Of a stretch of DNA of 64,000 nucleotides, positions 13,259 to 24,100 are shown piece after piece. The stretch is taken from positions 6,928,158-6,992,157 of the forward strand of contig HG738140.1 of the NCBI GenBank assembly GCA_000499405.2. The letters are read 5' to 3'. The notes under the pieces were generated by a model. That model saw nothing but the letters and a program-made list of their open reading frames with translations, ran no database searches and was not told the origin of the DNA. The position numbers were made by a program, and so were the translations under genes. The DNA comes from Onchocerca volvulus. Taxonomy: Eukaryota; Nematoda; Chromadorea; Rhabditida; Onchocercidae. Positions within the stretch are counted from its first letter, which is position 1. Each line of letters opens with the position of its first letter.

Positions 13259-16200
13259 AAATAATAAAAAAAATTGGAGAAATCGAAAATTATAAAAATC
13301 ATATCCATAACAATTAAAAAAATACATATATAGATATGTTATTTCTAATATACTGTATTCATCTATTATTTTTCATTATTATTACTGAACATTTCATTTA
13401 TGCATATATGTTCCTTTAATTATCTGTTTGTATTTCAACTAAAAAAAAATTTTTTTCATGTTTATTCTTAAGAGAAAAAAGAAAAAAACAACGAAAAAAT
13501 GAAAAAAAAATGGAGAAATTCTAATCGTTTTTTTATCATTGTAAATTATCCGCTAGTAATCTATAAGTATGTCAAAATATTTTCGTGAATGATAACAAAT
13601 AATTTTCAGTGATTATACTAAAATCTAATACTTCAAAATCAACTAAATTCTAATCTCTTGGCAAATAAAATATAGTTTATCTGTTTTTAGAAGTTCATAA
13701 TGTTTCATAATTTCTTTTTATATCACACATGCTTGCTAGTTTCATTTACTTTATAGGGAAAAACTTATACAGCCGTAAAATTAATTCAGCCGGATACTGT
13801 AATCATTTTACGGCATCGTATTTACGAACTAGTATCGAATCGCTGGACTGAAGCAGCTTCTGAGGAATTTGAAGCAGTTGTTAACAAAGGTTCCGCTAAA
13901 ATGGAAACAATTGATAAGCGACAGGTTAAATTTTCAAATTTCCATTCAGATATTATTTCTAGCATTTTTTGTTAATAAAACTAAGATTGGAAACATGACA
14001 TCAATCAAAATCATGTTAGGAGAAATATAATTAAAAAATATTTTAAAATTTCAATAATTTCTCCATATTCAAATATATTTCGAAATAAACTTAATGATTT
14101 TGAAAATTTCATTTTGCTTAACAATAGCTCATTTTTTTGATTATTCATATTTTTTTAGATGGAAATACGAACTACAACAGGTCGAGTAATTCGTGAAATG
14201 TTAAGCGGAATGTATTATTTTTCAAATGATAATCGAATATTAATGATGGGTGTACGATTAAATGAACCTACCGAAAGTAATATTCATAAATTGGGTTGGT
14301 TACGACAAAATGATAATTCATGGTTGATACGTAATGGAATTATAAAAATTACTGATTCTCAGGTATATTAAATAATTTGTATTACAAAAATAAAAATATG
14401 ATGTAAAAAAACAAATTTTTTAAAATATAATTGAAATTAATTGAATTAAATCCAATGCAATCACTAAAAATGTAAGTTTATTTTATTATTTATAGCATAT
14501 AACAATAGAAAATTGTAAAGGACAACGTTATTTAACACGATATAATGCGGAATATTTTATAACTTATGATGAACGTATAACTGATCTTGATCTTGGCTAT
14601 CCTGTCGATGAACAAAATTGGATTGAACGAATAGAAATTTTAACTGATGATCGAGCAATACGAGTTATTCATGCTGAAGGCACCGTAATTCATGTTAGCG
14701 TTAGTAGTGGTACCAGGTGATTTTAAGTTAAATTATTTTCATTACATCGTATAACTTTACCATTTTTTTAAAAACGCAGTTTTGTAACAGTTATTACTAA
14801 TAAATTTTATTTTAGTACATATATTAATGAATTTACCAACTATACAGATTTTTTTGCTTCTTTTTCCATTAAATATAATTTAATTATTTCAATTAAGTTC
14901 ACCTGTTTATTTGCAAAAGATGCATGCAGCTGTTTAAATCTTCAAATTATTTTAAATATTCCAGACTCCAATTTCAATTTTTAATTTATATAATAACTGA
15001 TATGGGATGAAAAAACATACTTATTTCATGTGGCTTATTTAGCTATTTCTTTCAAGAGTAATTTCTAATAAACATTAGTTAATAATAACTCAGTAATCTT
15101 TTTTTTTAAGACCTATTATTGTACGACACGCTTCACATTTGCTAACATTTAACGGAACTATTCGTATGGATGAACAATCAAATCGATTCCTGAATCTTAC
15201 TATAATAGTAAATTATTATCATAATTAATTTAACAATCAGAAATTAAAATATGAATTACAAAAGATTAATTTCTTCATGTACGGAATATTTTTAAGCAAA
15301 TTTTTGTAGGAAGAAAATCAACTTGAGTAAATTAAATACTTTAAATAATTTCAAAAAATTTATTTGTTATAATTTTCTCATTTTTTAAATATTTGTAGCA
15401 TCCTTTTTCATTTTCTTTCTCAAAATTTTTTTTCTACTGCTTAAGAATTTACTACACTACCATCGAAATAAATAATGGTAATATTGTCTAATTATTATTA
15501 TTTTAATTCGTTGAAAGTAATATAATCATTATTCTGCTAAAAAAATTTAAATTTAAAGTTCCAAGAAAAATAGAAAAATTTTTAATTTTTTTGCAGGGTG
15601 GAAAAGGAACATTAATTGGGTATGTACATCGATCGGAAGATAAATCAAGTACCGATTGGAGTTTTAGTATAGAAATTGGTACAGCAACAAGGACAAGATT
15701 TACTGCAACAATAGGTGGTATTCCACCGGGAATAATTTCAGATCGATATGTATGCTTACAACCAGCTGGCGATGCAAATGCTGAACAATGCAAATGGTTA
15801 AAGTAAGTTAAACACTAAAAAAATGAAACTAAATTTGAATTTATATTCAAATAATTTCAATAAATTTATACATTATAAGTCTAAAAGAACAAATGCATTA
15901 TATTAGCTGCACTTGGCCACATTTAGCGCAGTTGGCTCCAAATAGTCTATATAAATAAAAATGCAAAGTGTTCATTTGTTCAAAATCTTAAATCTCCGAA
16001 ATGTCTTAAAACAAGCCTTATCTATATTATTCCAAAATTTGAGATCTCCGAAATTTTTTGCCTATTGCTTTGAAATTTTAACAAAACGTTGCATTCGAAT
16101 ACGTACATGTTTTTATATACTTATGTACAAGCTCTGCCACAGCTAAGTCTGATTAAATGAAAAAAAAGAAAACAGCGCATGTTTCTGATGCAAGGGAAAA

Positions 16201-18861
16201 TAAATTTCACAGTGCTTGTGGATATGCAATTTTTTTGCTGTTCCATTGTCTATATAGGAATAGAGATTCTATGGTTTGCCGGTTCTAGAACACGCAACAT
16301 ATAATTATCCATGTGAGAAGCAATCCTTCCCTAAATCTAAACCGCACAATTCTAAAATTGCAAATGTCAATCCAATTGGGAATCGCAATTTCTTAAACTG
16401 AAATTGTATATCCGTTGGAATCATAAAATCGCGAGGAATAAGAAACATCTTCCCTTTGAAAGGTTCTGTCAAAACTGTGTTCTCTACGACATTGCTCATT
16501 AATTTTTTTTATTGCAAGCCGCGTGCTTTACAAAGTTTTGGCTGGTTGATATTTCGCAACATGTTAATTGACACATCGATTTTCAATTGCAGTACATGCG
16601 GTGGCATCCCTGAAAGACTGGGTGTATTCACAAATTTTGTTGGATTCGTAACCGCTTCATTTGCTTCCACAACAGTGTCGACGGACTTATATGTGACTGT
16701 CTCGCTTTGAACGTTAGAATGTATGATATCGTCAAGTTCGTCGATGTCTTTATTCTTGGCCGCAAGAATAGTTCGTTCATTCAGCCAGTCGTGATTCTTA
16801 TAATTGGTTTAAATATCGGGAAATATTTTTTCAATGAACTCTTCTTTTGAGGTTACTGAATTGCAGAAGTTATGAGCAATGAAATTCGTCCTATGGTCAG
16901 AACCGTTTACAATTTCTAGCAATTGATGCCAGACTATTCCAGCTGATCGATCGTTTTGCAGTTCAACACGCTAATTTGTAGTTAATTTAACATCTTTACG
17001 TGTCACAACAAAGCAGATATTTCAGGCAAGTATTTATTTCATCCGCTGGTGTCGATCGAGGAATTACAGGTAATATTTGTCTGCAAGCAATATTAATGCG
17101 TTCTTAAATGGTTTGATATTTCCACGCAAATCTTGCTCGATCAAAAATCTGGACCGATTTTTTATGCGCCATTTTACACTCACACCGAGCAATAAGTTTT
17201 GCATTTCACAATATTTTTTCCATGCCGGATGTTTTGGAAGTGTTGCATGTAAGATTTTTAATGAATTGCATGCTCAACGGCAATTTCAAAGCGGACTGAG
17301 CAGTTCTTCCACCCGGTAGCAATGTTCCGACTATTCCGGACGATGAAAGAGTTAAAATCATGCCATTTTGGGATCATATTGTTGCCAGAATCATCCTAGT
17401 TAGGAACGTTTTACTAGTCCATCTTGGCGGATTTAAAAAGAGAATTTCTCCAACTTCCTTGCTGACAGTTTGCATTATTTGATCTAAGTGCCTTTTTGCT
17501 CAAACTTTAACTTGAGAATATTTGATTGCACATATAACATAAGATCATTCAAGTTGTAATTTTGATCGCGACGCGATTCTAAATCAAGCGAAGCAGCAGC
17601 AGATCGATTCGGTGATGGCATTCCCAATTGAATGAGAACTTTGTTCGGGATTTGTAAGGAGCCCAAGTTATAGATAGATGTATAAAAAAAAATAATATGA
17701 ATAGAATTTAAAAAAGAAAGAATTAGTATCGATTATATTAAATTACAAGTCACCAATACTTCTGATGGATTTGAATATTTAATCTATGGAAAAATGACGA
17801 AAGTTATGTGTTAATGTTTTAACATTAAATTTACATAAAATTAAGTTATATCAAAATTAAAATCGGAGAAGATTAACTGAGCAAAAAGTTTGATCCAAAG
17901 AAATATTTAAAATTAATGTAAAATTTCTTAGATTAAATTGATGCCTTTCTTCAACCAAATTAAACTGATTTTCATTAACGAAAAAGAATTTCAAAATCAA
18001 ATTTTAACAGGTATTTGAAATTTTTTTTCCAGATTCGTTACAAATTCAAAAGTTTTTATATTTATACGCCATATCAGAAAACATTTTAATTCTTTTTATC
18101 ACTTTTTTTCCCTTTTTTTTGGATAAATTCACGTAATGTAATAAGCATAGCAGTAGATAGAGAGAGAGGAGAGGTAGAGAGAGAATGAGAGAAAAAGGGG
18201 GAGACGGATTATTATTATTAGAGAGATGGGAGGAAGAAGGAGAATGAGAGAAAAAAGGAAATCGGAGTCAGTAAACCCTTCTCACTTGCTTTTAGTTGTC
18301 ACGAACGTGACACGTGAAAAAAGTAAGTAGGTTTATATAAAATACGCGTTTATTCGAATGCAAGGTTGTGTCAAAATTTGAAAGTAATTGGTGGAGAATT
18401 TGCAATGTTTTGTGTACTAACAGGTAGCATTTATATTTTTATTTATGCAGATATATCAAAACGTTTTTTACGTTTTTCCCAAATAAGTATTTTTTTAATA
18501 AGTATACTTTTTGCTTATGTACTTAATAATTTAGTAATACTTATTTTTACTTATATGATTTATATTCAAAAAATTCAGATATGAAGCATCACCATTACGA
18601 GAACGACATATGGCGCATCGTTGGCAAGCAGGGATTGGTAATTGTCCAGGTTGTAATGAACGAGGTATCGAGAATTTCTTGCTGAAACTTGATCCACGAC
18701 AATGGTTTGATGGTTTGAATTCAACTACCGAAGCGGTAACATGTGCCTTAGAAATAGCGCTTATTATAGCAAGCATTTTAGCTACCGTACTAATATGCAC
18801 AAAATGTGTTATTCCATTAGCTAGATGTACAATTTCATTGGGTAAACCACCAAAAAAATAA
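11240..18861 (+). CDS. EFF-1/AFF-1 family cell-cell fusogen
   Basis: Nematode type I membrane protein that fuses plasma membranes of neighbouring cells (family knowledge). Coding exons: 11240-11271, 11868-12051, 12259-12422, 12915-13032, 13757-13924, 14159-14362, 14496-14716, 15111-15207, 15597-15802, 18579-18861. All junctions are in phase and give 558 aa. Exon 1 has a GTAAGT donor and joins exon 2 to make a hydrophobic signal-peptide-like start (MSINNINFYILLLTSLW). The cysteine-rich part spans about residues 110-160, with CICDC and the motif CYRTYHAHQSSSGC. The lumenal region continues to about 515. One membrane segment lies at about 517-538, followed by a short lysine-ending tail. The total length is near that of C. 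elegans AFF-1 (about 590 aa), and I cannot separate AFF-1 from EFF-1 by eye. The last intron (2.8 kb) holds a decayed Helitron. Confidence 0.88.
12655..12845 (+). other. Unexplained complex patch in fusogen intron 3
   Basis: This part of the intron is richer in G+C and more complex than the flanking A/T-rich DNA. It begins after an acceptor-like CTTAG and contains short open frames, including one starting KKCDCPKNEV. None of these frames fits the phase between exons 3 and 4 without a stop, so I leave it out of the coding model. It could be an intronic regulatory element, a dead exon or a repeat remnant. Confidence 0.3.
13168..13257. repeat. (TA)n microsatellite in fusogen intron 4
   Basis: Alternating TA runs broken by a few TTTTG spacers, about 90 bp long. 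It lies between fusogen exons 4 and 5 and is likely length-polymorphic. Confidence 0.9.
15903..17690 (-). mobile_element. Decayed Helitron fragment (PIF1-like helicase)
   Basis: Read on the minus strand, this carries most of a Helitron-type PIF1 helicase region in pieces across frames. From high to low coordinates I can read LGMPSPNRSAAASLDLE (about 17600), a ruined Walker A region where GGTGKT has become RWTSKT (about 17420), LLPGGRTAQSALKLPLSMQ (about 17250-17320), IPRSTPADEIN (about 17040), a remnant near 16600, PRDFMIPTDIQFQFKKLRFP (about 16360-16440), and CFSHG-stop-LYVACSRTGKP (about 16265-16320). Stops and frameshifts show it is dead. A CTAA end followed by T lies at about 15903, preceded by a short GCCA/TGGC stem, which fits a Helitron 3' terminus (tentative). 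No Rep domain is visible, so the 5' part is missing. It sits inside the last fusogen intron, antisense to the gene. Confidence 0.85.
18155..18262 (+). repeat. GA-rich purine tract
   Basis: A strongly purine-biased stretch of GAGAGA, GGAGAG and AGAAGGAGAATGAG units, interrupted by a short (ATT)n, in the last fusogen intron about 320-420 bp before the final exon. Such tracts can form triplex DNA or bind GAGA-type factors. Here it may simply be simple-sequence expansion. Confidence 0.75.
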
Positions 18862-19455
18862 TTTTGTATTTGTAGTAACTAATTCAATTAATTCAGTTTA
18901 ATCTTTAAAAGAATGAACTGGATGATAGTCTTTGATAATATGATAATGTGATAGTCTTTGACTCTTCCCCAAACAAATATTTTTGGAAAATTTTCTTGTG
19001 CAGCTTTCATTATATTGTGCCTTATTAATTGATAATAATCACTTTTTTTTATGTTAATTGTTTTCCGTATGTAAATTATCACCAATATTTCACTTATATA
19101 TTTCAAAGTTTCTTAGAAATTGCATATTATTTGTCACACCTCAGTTTATTCATTTGCTCAAATGACATTTGACCAGTCAATCACCGTAATTTTACCTAAT
19201 TTTAATGAATAGTTTTCGAATTTCAAAAGTTGATTTTTTGATGAAAATAGTGGTCAATAGTCATAATTTGCATTAATTGTAACACTTCCGGTAATATTGT
19301 TATTTTTTGATTAGCTCTAAAAAAATTTCTGTGATTTGTTACATTGTACAGTAACAGTAATATTGTGTAAATTCGACAGTATTCTGTTATCACGGTATAC
19401 TGCAGTAGTGCATTCTTTGTTATTATCACAGTAATATTTTTTTTATATAGCACAA
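18862..19455 (+). repeat. Fusogen 3' flank, source copy of a direct repeat
   Basis: The 3' part of the last fusogen exon (from about 18670) and the following non-coding sequence to about 19430 recur in the same orientation at about 28178-28350 and 28886-29425. Long near-identical stretches are visible around 19117-19320 versus 29125-29335. This unit lies just outside the left end of the large inverted repeat. Confidence 0.85.
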
Positions 19456-19459
19456 AAAA

Positions 19460-21155
19460 TTTGGAAATTATGAAATGTTAAATTCTTGTTAAAATGTTAG
19501 TTTTGTGTTAAATATATTTTTACATTTTATTATCACAAATTCCTTGCCTTTTGTAAAACGCTTTTTTTAAAAAATTTAGCATAATTTCCAAATTATTAGT
19601 GTCATATAGAATGTTTTTTGAAATTTAACATTTTATTATCATTTCAAATTGTTTGTGTCACGTAAGATGTAATTCTAAAAATAGTTTAATTTCATATCTA
19701 TCTGCAACAGGAAACATACTTTTAAGCAGAATAATTGCCTTTTCACTTCTGAAAAATAAAAACATAGTGAAATTCTCCTGCTTTCATTGATTTAATCACC
19801 ATTTTAATTTATTTATGATAATAAGTATAAGTGAAAATCTTCAAGCAAAAAAAGTTAATTGCTATATGCTTTTTACTGAATTATTATCATTATTAGTGGT
19901 AGAAATATAGTAGTACAATGAAAACCCAAAAGAGATTGAAAGTTTGTTTTGTCAAAAACCAGTATCATAACTTCTTCTACTAAACCTGATTATGCTTATT
20001 TTATATGATAAATTTTGACAAGTGTTTTTTTAAATAATCAAAATAGATTGATTAGTAGTTATATACGGTTTTAATAACATTTATATTTGTAACAAGGCAG
20101 GTATTACCAATAACAGATGTAATAATATCGATGATAATGTAATCAATTTCATAAATGAAATGATAGTATAATAGTATCGAAATAATTTTACCAATTTCGA
20201 AATTATAAATGATAATATTGTAATAGTATCAAACTAAATCTTATCAATTTCATGAATTATAATTGATTGGTATTGATGATTAGTGCAGTAATATCATATC
20301 TGTTAATATCGTAATAAAACCATGATAATTGTTACACTATTATCATAAACGACAGCATACTAACTGAAAACAATTGATCTTCGAAACTAGTAACCTCTGG
20401 CAATCCTTTTACTAATACTCGATGTATGAAATTGATTGAATCATGAACGTTTAATTTTTCAAGTGTCATTCAATTTGTCAAAGATCAATTATTAAATCAG
20501 AATGCAAAGGCAGAAAAAAAAGAAAAAATGTATATATAATCTAAAAGCATAGACACACATTTGTCGGACCTGTCACCATTGATGGCAAATAAGGTATAAT
20601 GGAAATTTATTCCGTTTACTTTAATAATTCAGCACTATAATTTTGGCAATCATAAATATAAATAATCTAAATATTTATGTATAAATAAACGTTTTTTTAT
20701 TTTAACTAATCTTTAACTTCTATCAATTATTCCTATCATTATTTCTCTTACCATCTCTATAGAAGGAGTTAATAAGGGAAATAAATCCGGTTTTTTTTAG
20801 TACAAATTTAAGTAATTTAATTGTTCGATTTAGTTGTTTAGATGTACTTGTCTTCCACCTATTTTTTCCAAAAACATTTGCTTTTGTATACGATTCCACG
20901 CTTGTAGTATTATGATTTTTTTTTGCTTGCATATATACAAGAAATAATATGAAAATAATTAATAATTTTTTAGGTAAGATTTCGTAATAAATATTAAAAT
21001 TATCCTGTATTATACATCCTCCTATCAATGAAATAATAAAATAATAAAAATACTAAAGAACTGATAAGAGTTAATTTTAATGAAACAAAAATGAAATTTA
21101 TTTATTTAAAAAAAAAATCACTTAATTTATATTTTTTGCCTCATTTAATTGAAAT
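19460..21155. repeat. Diverged outer part of the left inverted-repeat arm
   Basis: Matches the reverse complement of about 39235-41000 with many substitutions and indels. A clear shared block at 20720-20870 matches 39540-39720, and another at 20000-20340 matches 40080-40300. The decay contrasts with the near-identity of the adjoining 21.16-27.8 kb. No gene is seen. An open frame at 20723-21028 on the minus strand is not conserved in the other arm. Confidence 0.75.
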
Positions 21156-24100
21156 TACTGTAGAATTATTGCAAAAAAAAATTGCATTTTCTTTCAAATA
21201 ATAAAATCCACTTCATTTTTTCCTTAATAAACTAATTTGTAATTAATTGAGTAATATTGAAAGTAAATTAATTATTTCTGTTTTTCCGCTTATTATTATT
21301 AGCATGCTATCTATCATCGTGCCACCGGTGATTTCTGATCGATATTTTTATAGCATAGATATGTAAATTTTGAGAAAATTATTGAATTCTATATAATTTA
21401 AATGATTTAAAATTGCTGAATCCATCGAAATTAGTATAAAATCTCTCAGATTTTGCAAATATTTCGGCAAACTTCAGCTAAAACTCACTTCGATTCGGCC
21501 ATGACTACAATTGCCTCATTAGATATTGATGATGCAGCGATAAATTATGGAAAACCAAACGGTCTTCATTGGTTTACGGCTGCATTATTTTTGGTTGCTG
21601 ATATGGCTGGTGCCGGAATTGTTGCACTTCCGGTTGCAATGGCTCGATCCGGTAAACGATTTAATGGCACATTGTTTCTAAATATAATAAAATATGTGTA
21701 ATAACTAAATTGTTGCGAAACGATCTTCAAGAATCAAACATCAGATGATATGATAAAGATAAGGGTTAAAGATCAGAAGAGACAAATCTTTCTGATACAA
21801 TATTTTGAAGTAAACTAATTAATTAATCGAAACTTGTTGCATTATATTCCAAATGAAGTTTTTAAGTTGAAAATGAGGGAAAAAGAAGACCTAAAATTTG
21901 GTAATGCAATTTATTCTTGCTCACATTAGAGATATATTCTGATCAAACTTATAATATCTTACAAATTAAATGATTTACTTGAAAACTTATAGCATCTTAT
22001 AAATTGAATAACTTATTAAAAACATTATCAATTTGCTGTATATATTAAACATATTATTTCCAAACAAAAATATTGACCGATCATTAATATAAGAATTACA
22101 TTTAACAAATTAACCACTTTTTCGATTTTAATGAATATTAAATTGACAAATAAATTTGACAATTATTAACGATTGAATAATCTTTTAACTTATTAAATTA
22201 ATTATAAGTATTAAGATATATGAAATAATTAATACTGTGATTGTTTTAGGTAGTCTTGCTGGAATAATAATTATAATATTATTAACAATTACATTTTGTT
22301 ATACGGCATGCATACTTTCCAGTAATTGGATTATTATGTGTAATCGTTGGTCCATTTATGCTAAACATTGCCGGAAGCCGTATCCAGAAATGGCATACCG
22401 TGCAATGGGAACAAAAGCAAGGCATTATTTCTCCCTATTTTTCCATTTTATTTCATTTCTTGTTTTTTTCTTTTTCCTTTTCCATTAACTATAAAAAGTA
22501 TTTTAGCAAATTTTTCTGGAAAAAGGAGAAATAAAATAAAGTATTAAGGAAAAATTTTATTTTTTTTTACATTTTATTATTCTATTTTCATATTTTTTCT
22601 TTATTTAATCAAAGTAAAATATTTCAATATATTTATATTTATTGCAAATTTGTTTGAATTTTTAAAAAAACTTTAAAAATATGCTTTTTTTTTCTTTTTT
22701 TAACAAAAAGATTTCATTAAATACTTTTTTTTTTTAATTTTTCAATTTTTCAGATCGATTTGTTCATGCATTCTCAATACTGTTCTTTTCGGTGTTGCTG
22801 TTGTTTTTTGTTTATTAGCATCGTATATTATTAATGATTTTATCATTTCAATCACCAATTATGATATTGGATTTTGCTATGTGTTATTGTTTGTTACATT
22901 AGCTATTTATCCGGTCACATTATTACGATCACCACAAGATTTCTGGTAATTTATCAGATTATACTTAATTTATTCTTTCTTTATATACAGAGAAGAAAAT
23001 TAAAACATTAATTTTAAGACGTTTCCCTTATTTTTAAAGTCTATCTTAAATTAATCACAAGAAGTTGATATTTACATACAATGCTTAATGAATAACAATT
23101 AACAATATAAATACGGTAAATAGTATTGGAAGAACATAAACGATTGATCGATCACGATTGCTTATTAAAAATTATGATTGATCTTTTAATGTAGGAGTGA
23201 TAATTTCGTTTCTATTAAAGAAGATAAATTAATTGTTTATAAAGAAAAAAAATAGCAAAATTTTTATTTCAGCTCTCAATAAGTGTTATTTGTTAGCCAA
23301 AATTTGCAACATTACAGTTTTAAAAAATTTCTAGCTAATCTAACTAATTGATATTATGTATTTAATAGGTGGGCTGTTGTATTAGCTATGCTGACAACAT
23401 TATTTTCGGTGATACTTATTCTCATTGGTTCATGGTTGGATTACGGTAAATGTAGCAGTACTGCATTTGACAGTAGACCGATTCATTATGATGCTATTAT
23501 CGCATCATTAGGAACATATATGTTTGGTCTTGGTGGACATGTCGTATTTCCCAGTGTACAACATGACATGAAATTTCCGAAGAAATTTAAACGTTCTGCA
23601 ATTCTTGCGTTTACCGGTTTTGTTTTGAAAACTTTTTTCTCAATTTAATTAAAATCCTTCGTAGTAATCGAAATAATTTTTTTCAAAGCAAAAACGAAAA
23701 AATAAACCAAACTTGATTATCATTTCTTTTTTTTTGTTATTAAATTGAGATATTTTTTGAACAAATTTTTTTTTTTTTTTGCTTTTTATATTTTATACAG
23801 AATAAATTTTTCGCGACTTCTTTTATTCTTTATGAATATTTCAGACAAATTTTTTATAAATAATTTGAATTTCGTTAGATAAACTAAATTTTTTCGTTAA
23901 AAAATATTAATATTATCATTGATAAGTATGATAGTAATCAAATTAAAATCGTAGAAAAGCTTTGAGCTTTTCGGACAATTATCAATAGCATATGCTGGTG
24001 AAAAAAAAACAAAAATTACTTCTCAGTGAATGAGATAGCACTATTTATTTGTTAAACTAATACTTTTTTTTTTGTTTTTAAATATTCAAATAAGAATTAT

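Noticed and set aside
13094..13327. Open frames through the (TA)n microsatellite on the minus strand
   Set aside because: They encode only IYIYIY repeats from simple sequence inside an intron.
18340..18430. Exon-like stretch (VVSKFESNWWRICNVLC) with a donor before the last fusogen exon
   Set aside because: Its frame cannot join exon 9 in phase, whereas exon 9 joins exon 10 directly (CKWLK-YEASP).
20723..21028. 101-codon open frame on the minus strand
   Set aside because: The matching segment of the other arm is broken by substitutions and indels, so the frame is not conserved.
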